Shown: positions 13,277 to 21,879 of the stretch, in pieces
Layout: each line of letters starts with the position of its first letter
Position numbering within the stretch: the stretch's first letter is position 1
Source of the DNA: Rhodococcus sp. 4CII
GTDB lineage: Bacteria > Actinomycetota > Actinomycetes > Mycobacteriales > Mycobacteriaceae
Length of the DNA stretch: 64,000 nucleotides
NCBI RefSeq assembly: GCF_014256275.1
Contig: NZ_JACCFE010000002.1
Coordinates: 7,069,501 to 7,133,500 of the forward strand
Direction of reading: 5' to 3'
Program-made: the position numbers and the translations under genes
The notes under the pieces: generated by a model
The model's input: only the letters and a program-made list of their open reading frames with translations
Databases searched by the model: none
What the model was told of the DNA's origin: nothing

Positions 13277-14203
13277 ATGGCGCGTGACTACTACGAAGTG
13301 CTCGGGGTTCCGCGCGGCGCCGGCACCGACGAAATCCAGCAGGCGTACCGCAAGCTGGCCCGCAAGTATCACCCCGACGTGAACAAGGACCCCACCGCGG
13401 AGGACAAGTTCAAGGAGGCCAACGAGGCCTACCAGGTGTTGTCCGACCCGGATACCCGGAAACGCTACGACCGATTCGGTGACGACTTCCGGCGGGTGCC
13501 CGAGGACTACGACGAACGGGTCCGGGCAAGCGCCGGTGGATACGGCGGCGGTGGGTACGGCGGCGGGGGCGGTGGCAGAAGGGTGCACTTCGGTCACGGT
13601 GTCGGTGGCGAGGGCGCCGTCGACTTCGAGGACCTCTTCGGGCAGATGTTCGGCGGCGGTGGCGGGTACGGGCCGATTCCCGGCGCCGATCAGGAAGCGG
13701 AACTGGAACTGACCCTGGAAGAAGCGTATCGGGGCGGCAAACGCACTCTCAGACTGGACGGACGGCAGTACGACGTCGACATTCCGGCCGGTGTCCTGGA
13801 CGGCCAGAGGATCCGGCTGGCCGGGCAAGGCGGCCGGGGCAACGGTGACGCGCCGCCCGGGGATCTGTACCTCGTAATTCGGATCAAGCCGCATTCCCGG
13901 TTCCAGGTACAGGGTCGGGACATCTACGTCGACCTGCCCGTATCGCCCTGGGAGGCGGTCCTCGGGTCGACCGTCGTCGTTCCCACCCCGGGTGGCGACG
14001 CGAAAGTCAAAGTGGCACCGGGCTCGTCGACGGGAAGGAAGCTTCGATTGCGCGGAGAGGGAATGCCCAATCCTCGTGGCGCCAACGGCAACCTCTACGC
14101 CGAGATCAAGGTGATGGTGCCGTCGAAACCGACAGCACGCGAACGCGAGCTGTTCGAGCAGTTGGCCGCCGAATCGAACTTCGATCCGAGGAAAGAAAAA
14201 TGA
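13277..14203 (+). CDS. dnaJ: J-domain co-chaperone, CbpA type
   Basis: The 308-aa protein has an N-terminal J-domain with the essential HPD (YHPDVNKD), a Gly-rich linker (about residues 85-125) and two C-terminal beta-sandwich domains (LTLEEAYRGG, VLDGQRIRLAGQG, PTPGGDAKVKVAPG). It lacks the CxxCxGxG zinc-finger repeats of class A DnaJ, so it is a class B, CbpA-like protein. It delivers substrates to DnaK and stimulates its ATPase. Its stop overlaps the start of the MerR-like gene by 4 bp, matching the cbpA-cbpM pairing of proteobacteria. Confidence 0.93.
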   Translation: MARDYYEVLGVPRGAGTDEIQQAYRKLARKYHPDVNKDPTAEDKFKEANEAYQVLSDPDTRKRYDRFGDDFRRVPEDYDERVRASAGGYGGGGYGGGGGGRRVHFGHGVGGEGAVDFEDLFGQMFGGGGGYGPIPGADQEAELELTLEEAYRGGKRTLRLDGRQYDVDIPAGVLDGQRIRLAGQGGRGNGDAPPGDLYLVIRIKPHSRFQVQGRDIYVDLPVSPWEAVLGSTVVVPTPGGDAKVKVAPGSSTGRKLRLRGEGMPNPRGANGNLYAEIKVMVPSKPTARERELFEQLAAESNFDPRKEK

Positions 14204-14529
14204 GCACCCCGCCCCCGGTTACCCAGTACGTCTTGGTGCGCCGTACCGGATTGTCACCAGATGCCTTCGCCAAACGTACCGGGCTGCATCCGGACCTGGC
14301 GCGAAAGCTTGTGGCTCTCGGCCTGCTCGACGCCCACCGCGACGCCGGCGGCGAGATGTCGTTCGAACCATCCGAAGTGGCCCACGCCGCCCGCATCCAA
14401 CGGCTGCGGACCGGTCTGGGCCTGAACTACTCGGCAATCGGGCTCGTGCTCGATCTGCTGGATCGAATCGAGAAACTCGAAGCATCGTCCCGCAGAAGGA
14501 GGACACCCCCATGGACACCGGCAGCCTGA
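14200..14529 (+). CDS. MerR-like HspR/CbpM-type chaperone modulator
   Basis: A 109-aa protein with a MerR-family winged HTH (LSPDAFAKRTGLHPDLARKL and the wing) and a short C-terminal helix (IGLVLDLLDRIEKLEA). It overlaps both neighbours: ATGA with dnaJ, and 19 bp with clpB. Two readings are possible: HspR, the heat-shock repressor normally found at this place, or a CbpM-like inhibitor of the CbpA-type J-protein. The missing HAIR operator upstream of the operon favours the second, weakly. The clpB ribosome site (AGAAGGAGG) lies within this gene. Confidence 0.75.
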   Translation: MSTPPPVTQYVLVRRTGLSPDAFAKRTGLHPDLARKLVALGLLDAHRDAGGEMSFEPSEVAHAARIQRLRTGLGLNYSAIGLVLDLLDRIEKLEASSRRRRTPPWTPAA

Positions 14530-17144
14530 CTGAAAAGTCTCGAGAAGCCCTGCAGGAAGCCCAGAACGTAGCGACCAGAATGGGTCACACCGAGGTCGAC
14601 GGTGAGCACCTGCTGCTCGCGTTGGTCGATCAGCAGGAGGGGTTGGTACCTCGCCTGCTCGAGCAGGCCGGCGCGAACGTCGATGCCCTGCGATCCGATC
14701 TGGAACGGGAACTGTCGCGTCGGCCGAAGGTCAGCGGTCCCGGCGCGACGCCCGGTCAGGTGATGATCACCCAGCGCCTGGCCAAGCTGCTCGACGCCGC
14801 GGAACGGGAGGCAAAGCGACTCAAGGATTCCTACGTGTCGGTGGAGCATCTCGTGATGGCCCTCTCCGAGGAGGGATCGTCCAGTGCGGCCGGACGGGTC
14901 CTCGCCAGTCATGGGGTCACACGAGAGGCATTCCTCACGGCGCTGACGAAAGTGCGCGGCAATCAGCGCGTCACCTCGGCGACCCCGGAGGGGGCGTACG
15001 AGGCGCTGGAGAAGTACGGACGCGACCTCGTCTCCGAGGGGCGGGCAGGCAAACTCGATCCGGTCATCGGCCGAGATGCCGAGATCCGGAGGGTGACGCA
15101 GATCCTGAGCCGGAAGACGAAGAACAATCCGGTGCTGATCGGCGACCCCGGCGTCGGGAAGACCGCGATCGTCGAGGGCCTCGCCCAGCGGATCGTCCGC
15201 GGCGACGTGCCCGAGGGCCTACGCGACAAGACGATCTTCTCGCTCGACATGGGTTCCCTGGTGGCCGGCGCGAAGTACCGCGGCGAGTTCGAGGAGCGAC
15301 TGCAGGCGGTGCTGTCCGAGGTGAAGGCGGCCGAGGGGCACATCCTGTTGTTCGTCGACGAGTTACACACAGTTGTCGGTGCGGGATCAGTCGGCGGCGA
15401 GGGGTCTCTCGACGCCGGCAACATGCTCAAGCCGATGCTCGCCCGCGGCGAACTGCACATGATCGGTGCCACCACTCTCGACGAGTATCGCAAGCACATC
15501 GAATCCGATGCCGCACTCGAGCGTCGATTTCAGACCGTTCTCGTCGACGAGCCCAGCGTCGAGGATGCGATCTCGATTCTGCGCGGACTTCGAGAACGCC
15601 TCGAGGTGTTTCACGGCGTGAAGATTCAGGACGGCGCACTGGTGGCCGCCGTGACCCTCTCGCACCGGTACATCACCGACCGCTTCCTTCCGGACAAGGC
15701 GATCGATCTGGTGGACGAGGCGTGCGCCCGGCTACGCACCGAAATCGATTCGATGCCCGCCGAACTCGACGAGCTCACCCGTAAGGTGACCCGGCTGGAG
15801 ATCGAAGAGGCCGCGCTGTCCAAGGAAACAGACGCGGCCAGCAAGACGCGCCTCGAAGAGCTGCGAAAGGAGCTGGCCGATCTACGGGCCGAGGCCGACG
15901 CCCGGCACGCGCAGTGGGAGGCGGAGCGGCAGGCGATCCGGCGGGTGCAGGAGCTGCGGGGTGAGCTGGAACGGTTGCGCCACGAGGCCGAGGCGGCGGA
16001 GCGCAACTACGACCTCAATCGGGCCGCCGAGCTGCGATACGGCGAGATCACCGAGCTGGAACGCAGGCTCGAGGCGGCGGAGGAGCAACTGGCCACCAGG
16101 CAGGGCCGGAATCCGTTGCTGCGCGAGGTGGTCACCGAAGACGAGATCGCAGAGATCGTGGCCGCATGGACGGGTATCCCGGTCGCCCGGCTGCAGGAAG
16201 GTGAGCGGGAGAAGCTGTTGAAGCTCGACGAGATCCTGCACGAGAGGGTCGTCGGTCAGGACGAGGCGGTGCAACTGGTCGCAGACGCGGTGATCCGGGC
16301 GAGGTCCGGTATCCGTGATCCGCGCCGGCCCATCGGTTCGTTCATCTTCCTGGGCCCGACGGGCGTGGGAAAGACCGAGCTCGCAAAGACGCTGGCCAGT
16401 GCCCTCTTCGACAGCGAAGAAAACATGGTGCGCCTGGACATGAGCGAGTACCAGGAGCGGCACACGGTGAGCAGGCTCATCGGTGCGCCCCCCGGGTACG
16501 TCGGATACGACGAGGGCGGCCAGCTCACCGAGGCGGTGCGTCGCAAGCCGTACTCCGTGGTCCTTTTCGACGAGATCGAGAAGGCTCACGCCGACGTCTT
16601 CAATACCCTGCTGCAGGTGCTCGACGACGGCCGCATCACGGATTCCCAAGGCAGGCAGGTCGATTTCCGGAACACCGTGATCATCATGACCTCCAACATC
16701 GGATCCCAGCATCTCCTCGACGGAGTCACAGCCGACGGTGAGATCAAGCCGGACGCCCGGGAGCGGGTGCTGGCGGAACTGCGTGGGCACTTCCGTCCCG
16801 AATTCCTCAACCGGGTCGACGACATCGTGTTGTTCACCCCACTCACCCTGCCCCAGATCGAGCACATCGTAGAGCTGCAACTCACAGATCTTCGGAACAG
16901 GTTGTCGGAGAGGCGGATACACCTGGATATCACGCCGGAAGCACGCCGGCTCATCGCCGAACACGGTTTCGACCCGGTCTACGGTGCGCGGCCGCTGCGG
17001 CGGTACATCGCCCACGAGGTCGAGACCAAGATCGGTCGTGCACTGTTGCGCGGCGAGATCGAACCCGGTGGCACCATCAGTGTCACGGTGGACAGCGGCG
17101 AGCTCGCCGTCGCGTATGCGGAACCCGCCGTCGCGGCGGCCTGA
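14511..17144 (+). CDS. clpB: ClpB disaggregase
   Basis: The 877-aa AAA+ protein has the full ClpB layout: two N-terminal Clp repeats (residues about 5-145), AAA-1 with Walker A GDPGVGKTA, the long coiled-coil M-domain (about 400-525, rich in Glu/Arg/Leu), AAA-2 with GPTGVGKTE, and the C-terminal D2-small domain. It threads proteins out of aggregates together with DnaK. ATG 14511 follows AGAAGGAGGACACCCCC. It lies inside the stress operon and is followed within 14 bp by the thioredoxin gene. Confidence 0.97.
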   Translation: MDTGSLTEKSREALQEAQNVATRMGHTEVDGEHLLLALVDQQEGLVPRLLEQAGANVDALRSDLERELSRRPKVSGPGATPGQVMITQRLAKLLDAAEREAKRLKDSYVSVEHLVMALSEEGSSSAAGRVLASHGVTREAFLTALTKVRGNQRVTSATPEGAYEALEKYGRDLVSEGRAGKLDPVIGRDAEIRRVTQILSRKTKNNPVLIGDPGVGKTAIVEGLAQRIVRGDVPEGLRDKTIFSLDMGSLVAGAKYRGEFEERLQAVLSEVKAAEGHILLFVDELHTVVGAGSVGGEGSLDAGNMLKPMLARGELHMIGATTLDEYRKHIESDAALERRFQTVLVDEPSVEDAISILRGLRERLEVFHGVKIQDGALVAAVTLSHRYITDRFLPDKAIDLVDEACARLRTEIDSMPAELDELTRKVTRLEIEEAALSKETDAASKTRLEELRKELADLRAEADARHAQWEAERQAIRRVQELRGELERLRHEAEAAERNYDLNRAAELRYGEITELERRLEAAEEQLATRQGRNPLLREVVTEDEIAEIVAAWTGIPVARLQEGEREKLLKLDEILHERVVGQDEAVQLVADAVIRARSGIRDPRRPIGSFIFLGPTGVGKTELAKTLASALFDSEENMVRLDMSEYQERHTVSRLIGAPPGYVGYDEGGQLTEAVRRKPYSVVLFDEIEKAHADVFNTLLQVLDDGRITDSQGRQVDFRNTVIIMTSNIGSQHLLDGVTADGEIKPDARERVLAELRGHFRPEFLNRVDDIVLFTPLTLPQIEHIVELQLTDLRNRLSERRIHLDITPEARRLIAEHGFDPVYGARPLRRYIAHEVETKIGRALLRGEIEPGGTISVTVDSGELAVAYAEPAVAAA

Positions 17145-17158
17145 GAAGAGGTGTGGTC

Positions 17159-17611
17159 ATGGGATCCGAAAATGTGAAGTGTCCGAACTGCGGCAAGGTC
17201 AACAAGGTGCCGGCGGCCGGGGACGGCAAACCGCGCTGCGGGAACTGCCACGAGGCGCTGCCCTGGATCGCCTCGGCAGGGGACGACGACTTCGCGGAGG
17301 TCGCCGACAAATCCTCGGTGCCTGTGCTCGTCGACCTCTGGGCGACGTGGTGCGGCCCGTGCCGCATGGTCAGTCCGGCGCTCGAGCAGCTCGCCAGGGA
17401 ACGCGCAGGTCAGATCAAGCTGGTCAAGGTCGATGTGGATGCTGCGCCCAAAACAGCCGAGCGGTTCACCGTCCGCGCTGTGCCCACTCTGCTGGTGATG
17501 GATCGGGGTGAGGTCCTGGCTCGTCAGGCGGGCGCCGCTCCGGTACCGGCGCTGCGCACGTGGCTCGATCAGGCGCTCTCGGAGAATGCAGGCAAGGGGG
17601 CGGCGTCATGA
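17159..17611 (+). CDS. thioredoxin with N-terminal zinc ribbon (Trx2/TrxC type)
   Basis: The 150-aa protein starts with a zinc-ribbon module (CPNCGKV then CGNCHEALP), followed by a thioredoxin fold with active site WCGPC and the cis-Pro region VRAVPTLLV. This is the Trx2/TrxC type, a cytosolic disulfide reductase often induced by oxidative stress; the zinc ribbon can sense redox state. ATG 17159 is chosen over GTG 17153 by position after GAGAAGAGG. Its stop overlaps the UBP-finger start (ATGA). It probably extends the chaperone operon into thiol repair. Confidence 0.93.
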   Translation: MGSENVKCPNCGKVNKVPAAGDGKPRCGNCHEALPWIASAGDDDFAEVADKSSVPVLVDLWATWCGPCRMVSPALEQLARERAGQIKLVKVDVDAAPKTAERFTVRAVPTLLVMDRGEVLARQAGAAPVPALRTWLDQALSENAGKGAAS

Positions 17612-17874
17612 CTTTTGTCAATGTGGACCCGCACGTGACCGCGATCCGGCCCGTGGTGCCCCGGACTCCCCAGGGTTGCGAGGAATGTCTTCGCCTCGGC
17701 ACCCCGTGGGTGCATCTGAGGCTGTGCCTGACGTGCGGACACGTCGGTTGCTGCGACTCCTCGCCGGGCAAGCACGCGAGCGCGCACGCTCACGCGATCG
17801 GCCATCCGATTGTCCAGTCATTGGAACCCGGCGAGGATTGGCGCTGGTGTTATGTCGACCAGAACTTCGTCTGA
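17608..17874 (+). CDS. UBP-type zinc finger protein
   Basis: A small protein of 88 aa with the UBP/ZnF pattern: CEECLRLGTPWVHLRLCLTC, then GHVGCCDSS, GKHASAHAHAIGHPIV and a Trp-rich end (DWRWCYVD). In eukaryotes this finger binds the ubiquitin C-terminus; bacterial stand-alone copies are of unknown role and are often next to thioredoxin-reductase-like genes, as here. It overlaps thioredoxin upstream (4 bp) and the flavoprotein downstream (23 bp), so its synthesis is tightly coupled to both. Confidence 0.88.
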   Translation: MTFVNVDPHVTAIRPVVPRTPQGCEECLRLGTPWVHLRLCLTCGHVGCCDSSPGKHASAHAHAIGHPIVQSLEPGEDWRWCYVDQNFV

Positions 17875-19567
17875 GGACGCCGCGCCCGCCCGCGACATTC
17901 CGCCGGTCGACGACGAGACTCCGGACGAGCAAGGTGCTTTCCCGCGGCTGACGGACGACCAGGTCGCAACACTCGCGGTCGGCGGCACGCGTCGATCGGT
18001 TCGCGTCGGCGAGGTGCTGATCCAAGAGGGCGCGCCCAGCAACGACTTCTTCGTCATCCTCTCCGGCAAGGTCGCGATCATCGACGAGGGCGACGGGGAC
18101 GGCGAACGCCGAATACTGCGCGTGCACGGCCCCGGCCGATTCCTGGGCGAGCTCGGACTGCTGGAAGGCCAGGTGGCGTTCTTCACCGCCGAGGCGATCG
18201 AGGACGGCGAGATGCTCGTCGTCCCGGCCGCGCGGGTGCGCGAACTGGTGGCCCACGATTTCGTGCTCAGCGATCTGATCCTGCGCGCCTACCTGGTGCG
18301 GCGGCACCTGCTGATCGGGCTCGGATCGGGGTTCCGGATCATCGGCTCCTGCTATTCACCGGACACGTTGCGGCTTCGGGAGTTCGCCATGCGCAACCGA
18401 CTACCCCACCGGTGGATCGATCTGGAGCAGGACCAACGGGCGGAGCAGCTGCTGCGCAGCCTGGACATCGCCCCCGAGGACACACCCGTCGTGATCTGGC
18501 ACGGCGAGAAGGTGCTGCGCAATCCGACGAATGCGGAACTCGCCCGCATCGTGGGGCTTCCGGTCCCGGACGCTGCCCAGGACGTGTGCGACCTCGTCGT
18601 GGCGGGTGCGGGACCGGCCGGTCTGGCCGCGTCCGTGTACGGCGCCTCGGACGGGTTGAACACGGTGACGCTGGAGTCGATCGCCGCGGGCGGGCAGGCC
18701 AGTACCTCCTCCCGGATCGAGAACTACCTGGGCTTCCCGGCGGGGATCTCCGGTTCCGAATTGGCGGAGCGGGCCGTGATCCAGGCCGGGAAGTTCGGCG
18801 CCCGCATCCTGGTGTCGGCGGAGGTGACCGGTCTGGGGTCCGAGGAAGGGCACCACGTGCTCCAGCTGGCGGACGGCGGCGCGGTTCGCAGCCGGGCCGT
18901 CGTGCTCGCCACCGGCGCGCGGTATCGCAAGTTGGCGGTTCCGGGGATCGAGGCACTGGAGGGGACGAGCGTGTACTACGCCGCGACCCATCAGGAAGCA
19001 CGGATGTGCGGCACCGACCCGGTGGCCATCGTCGGCGGCGGAAACTCCGCCGGGCAGGCCACCGTTTTTCTCGCGGACCGTGTCTCACACGTTCACCTGC
19101 TCATCCGCGGCGACGACCTCGGAAAGAATATGTCCCGGTATCTGGTCGACCAAATCGAGCGCCATCCGCGCGTGACGGTCCACCGGAATACCGAGATTCG
19201 CGAGGTCCACGGTGAGAAGTACCTCGACGAAATCGTGGTCGAGGACAATCGCACGGGGGACCAGGACACGCTCCGGGCGCACGCCCTGTTCGTCTTCATC
19301 GGAGCGATCCCGCACACCGCGTGGCTGGCCGACGCGATCGCACTCGACGACCACGGCTTCGTCCTCACGGGTGTGGACGCGGTCCACGCCCGAGGGGACG
19401 GCGACCGGCGGATCGGCGCCGGGCTGTCGAGGACGCTCGAAACAAGCCGGCCCGGCCTGTTCGCGGCGGGCGACGTCCGCAGCGGCTCGGTGAAACGGGT
19501 CGCATCCGCTGTCGGTGAAGGAGCGATGGCGGTTCGCCAAATCCATGAATACTTCGAGAGGAGCTGA
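17852..19567 (+). CDS. cNMP-binding, thioredoxin-reductase-like flavoprotein lacking CxxC
   Basis: A 571-aa multidomain protein. Residues about 30-150 form a cyclic-nucleotide-binding domain (FVILSGKVAI, GRFLGELGLLEGQ); about 165-245 resemble a thioredoxin-fold domain; from about 250 there is a TrxB-like FAD/NAD module (FAD site VAGAGPAGLAAS, NAD site VAIVGGGNSAGQA, C-terminal FAAGDVRSGSVKR). Where TrxB has YCATC, this protein has YAATH, so both redox cysteines are missing and it cannot reduce thioredoxin in the normal way. The N-terminal sensor suggests control by cAMP or a similar ligand. The start at ATG 17852 lies within the UBP gene. True substrate unknown. Confidence 0.88.
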   Translation: MSTRTSSEDAAPARDIPPVDDETPDEQGAFPRLTDDQVATLAVGGTRRSVRVGEVLIQEGAPSNDFFVILSGKVAIIDEGDGDGERRILRVHGPGRFLGELGLLEGQVAFFTAEAIEDGEMLVVPAARVRELVAHDFVLSDLILRAYLVRRHLLIGLGSGFRIIGSCYSPDTLRLREFAMRNRLPHRWIDLEQDQRAEQLLRSLDIAPEDTPVVIWHGEKVLRNPTNAELARIVGLPVPDAAQDVCDLVVAGAGPAGLAASVYGASDGLNTVTLESIAAGGQASTSSRIENYLGFPAGISGSELAERAVIQAGKFGARILVSAEVTGLGSEEGHHVLQLADGGAVRSRAVVLATGARYRKLAVPGIEALEGTSVYYAATHQEARMCGTDPVAIVGGGNSAGQATVFLADRVSHVHLLIRGDDLGKNMSRYLVDQIERHPRVTVHRNTEIREVHGEKYLDEIVVEDNRTGDQDTLRAHALFVFIGAIPHTAWLADAIALDDHGFVLTGVDAVHARGDGDRRIGAGLSRTLETSRPGLFAAGDVRSGSVKRVASAVGEGAMAVRQIHEYFERS

Positions 19568-19571
19568 CGAC

Positions 19572-20021
19572 ATGCCAGTGATGGGCACCGTGAAATTCCA
19601 GCGATTCTTCCGGGCAGCGGCTGAACTGCAAGTCGACCGGAACGATCTCAAGCGCTATACGGAATTCATCGACGACAAGATCTACGACTTGATCCTCATC
19701 GGCAAGGCCTCGGCAAAGGCAAACCTGCGTGACGTGATCGAACCGTGGGACCTGCCGATCACCAAGGGGCTGCAGGAGAGCATCCACCGGTTCGAAAAAC
19801 TGGACGAGGAGATCGAACTACAGCCTCTGCTCGACCAATTGACGGCCCGGCCGCCGTTGGACGTGGCACTCTCCGAGGAGACCGAGCAGCGACTGCCGCT
19901 GATTGCCGGAGGGCTGAGCGTGGCGCTCGCGCACACCTTCGTCACGATCGAGCCGGACCGTAAGAACCCTGGGACCGCAGAATGGAACGTCGCCTTCGAC
20001 ATCTTCCATCTACTGCTCTGA
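19572..20021 (+). CDS. DUF1931 double-histone-fold protein
   Basis: The 149-aa protein (ATG 19572, 4 bp after the flavoprotein stop, AGGAGCTGACG upstream) matches the DUF1931 family: FQRFFRAAAELQVDRNDLKR, then FIDDKIYDLILIGKASAKAN and LPITKGLQESIHRFEKLDEE. Known structures of this family show two histone-fold units in one chain, resembling an archaeal histone dimer. Function is not established; DNA binding or compaction under stress is a reasonable guess. It is the last gene before a hairpin terminator, so it is part of the stress operon. Confidence 0.85.
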   Translation: MPVMGTVKFQRFFRAAAELQVDRNDLKRYTEFIDDKIYDLILIGKASAKANLRDVIEPWDLPITKGLQESIHRFEKLDEEIELQPLLDQLTARPPLDVALSEETEQRLPLIAGGLSVALAHTFVTIEPDRKNPGTAEWNVAFDIFHLLL

Positions 20022-20022
20022 C

Positions 20023-20039
20023 CCCGGCCAGCGGCCGGG
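20023..20039 (+). terminator. hairpin at end of the stress operon
   Basis: CCCGGCC-AGC-GGCCGGG begins directly after the DUF1931 stop. It has a 7-bp GC-only stem, no T-tract, and probably closes the ten-gene operon. Confidence 0.7.
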
Positions 20040-20553
20040 CGAACCAGTAAATCACCGGGACACGAGGAATTCGTCTGGCTACGAATTACCGGTTGTCGCC
20101 CACCACACCGGTTGAGACTTCCCTCGACGTGCACCGGACACCGACCAGCCAACCTGCTCACCGGGAGCTTCGAACCGAGCGGAGCGTGGTCGTCCGCGGC
20201 GCCGCGCACCACGCCCTTCTCACGGCCAGCCAACTCCGGTGCCCGCACCCCTGCGGTTTGGCGTGCAACGACGATGTTCGCCCAGGATCGGGGCATCTCT
20301 GTCGAGAGCGCGTTCGAGCAGGCCCGCCGCACGGCCGTTGCGGGCAACCCACAAGACCCCGCATTGACGGCGAAGGTGCTGGGATGGATGCGCGAGAACA
20401 GCGCAGTCGTGTTCGCGACGAAGTCCCACCACACACCCCCCATCGAATCACCCTGAGCGGCAATCGGAACCCGCCTGCAGGCATGCCAAAGCGCCGTCCG
20501 AGGTTCGGGCTCACCGTCGAAGACCAGCAAATCGAAGCGGCGAGAAGCCGCGC
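20040..20553. other. 514-bp region with no confident gene
   Basis: A plus-strand frame ending at 20456 contains a coding-like stretch (DRGISVESAFEQARRTA and AKVLGWMRENSAVVFATK), vaguely like the end of an ANTAR domain, but it lacks a proper start and ribosome site. I treat it as eroded sequence. Confidence 0.3.
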
Positions 20554-20899
20554 CTACGCGGCCGCAAGATTCCCGTTTCGTTCCCGGGCCGGTACGGGAG
20601 CGATGCACTCCTCCCACTCCCTGGGGAAGATCCGCCTCATGTCACGGGTGATCCAGTCGATCTCGGTTCGCGATCCCGACGAGATCGCTCGGTGCGCCAT
20701 CGCGATTCCGAGATGCTCGCGCTGACGTTCGATGTCCGCTGTCAAATGTGTTGTCGTGTTGGACGACAAGTCGGTGTCGTGGCCAGCGGTCGGCTCCGTC
20801 CGCATCCGCGTTGGTCGAACGACACCGCACGAAAAGCATTCGGGTCGAAGCAGCGACCGCTTCGTACGGTTCCACCTCGGATGAAAGTGGGTTGCTCAC
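20554..20899 (-). pseudogene. prolyl iminopeptidase remnant
   Basis: Reading leftward, fragments of a Pip-type alpha/beta hydrolase appear in successive frames: EVEPYE (N-terminal), FDPNAFRAVSFDQRGCGRS (oxyanion strand region), then LSSNTTTHLTADIERQREHL and EIDWITRDMRRIFPREWEE. These are in the right order for prolyl iminopeptidase (about 315 aa), but the part with the HGGPG motif is deleted, frames change at least twice, and the sequence ends by about 20554 without the catalytic Asp and His. A non-functional relic. Confidence 0.75.
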
Positions 20900-20988
20900 C
20901 TACACACCTTCGCATCCTGCGCCGCAAGACCGATCGGCGAATGCGGCGCACGACTAGCTGAAAAGGGAGTCGCTGGTCGAGTGAACAA

Positions 20989-21879
20989 CTATGCCGCAGC
21001 TGCGTTTCGCGGAACGATCATCACGGGCACGGGAGCGTGCCGCAGGATTTTCGAGGCGGCCGAGCCGAGGAATACGTGGGCCGCGGGTCCGGCTGCTCCC
21101 GAACCCAGGGTCAGCATGTCGCCGGCTTCCCAGGAGACGGATTCGACCGCCTCGCGCCAGTCATGGCCACTGCCGACCACGAGGTCGACGTCGGGGACTG
21201 GGATCTGGGCGCGAACCAGGCTGAGCTGCTTGCTGATATCGTCGCGTGTCCTGCGTGCCCACTGTTGCACGACAAGGTCCTCCGTCGACCGCTCGATGGC
21301 GCCACCGTACATCGTCATCGGCCGCACCGTGAACGAGACGATCCGCAACGTCACCGGCCACTTCCTGGCCATTTCGGCGGTGGCCGCGACGAGACCGTTG
21401 ACATCGGCTTCGCCTCCGTATGCGACGGTGAGCCGACGGATGGGTTCGGCGATCATGGGGTAGCCGCGCGGAGCGATCGCGACGGGCACCGCCGCCGTGT
21501 GGACCAACCGTTCGGTGACACTGCCCAGCGCCACCCGGCCCAGCAGCCCGGACGACGACGACCCGACGACAACGTGACTCGCGTCGTGGGCTGCAACCAA
21601 CTCCATCAAACCTGTGGGAACGGACTGCGATTGGTGGACGACGGTCGGGACGTCGACATCCCCCGGCAATTGGCTGACCACCCTGTCGAGTGCCAGCGAA
21701 GCCTGCTCGGTGACGTAGCCCAGGTACTCGCGCTCGATGGGGTCGTCCTTCGCCGGCCACGGCCGTTCCACGATGGCCGCGGCGACGATCGCGTCGCCGG
21801 TCCAGCGTGCTATCTGCATTGCCAGGTTGAGGGGCGCCGGCCCCTGACGGCTCGCACTGAATCCGGCGATGATCGTCAT
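20989..21879 (-). CDS. universal stress protein, two Usp domains
   Basis: The 296-aa protein has two tandem Usp domains. The first ends with an ATP-binding type motif (VVGSSSSGLLGRVALGSVTE then PVAIAP); the second with GSGAAGPAAHVFLGSAAS and PVMIVP. ATG 21879 follows GGGAGATCCCGCCG. The start overlaps the stop of the upstream permease by 4 bp (ATGA), so the two are translationally coupled. The second domain's binding motif is altered, as is usual in two-domain Usps, leaving perhaps one nucleotide site. Its partner permease itself carries a Usp-like tail, suggesting stress control of transport. Confidence 0.92.
   Translation of the reverse strand: MTIIAGFSASRQGPAPLNLAMQIARWTGDAIVAAAIVERPWPAKDDPIEREYLGYVTEQASLALDRVVSQLPGDVDVPTVVHQSQSVPTGLMELVAAHDASHVVVGSSSSGLLGRVALGSVTERLVHTAAVPVAIAPRGYPMIAEPIRRLTVAYGGEADVNGLVAATAEMARKWPVTLRIVSFTVRPMTMYGGAIERSTEDLVVQQWARRTRDDISKQLSLVRAQIPVPDVDLVVGSGHDWREAVESVSWEAGDMLTLGSGAAGPAAHVFLGSAASKILRHAPVPVMIVPRNAAAA

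Noticed and set aside
20112..20456. ANTAR-like gene in the 20-kb gap
   Set aside because: Only a short stretch resembles the domain, with no start, ribosome site or full-length match.
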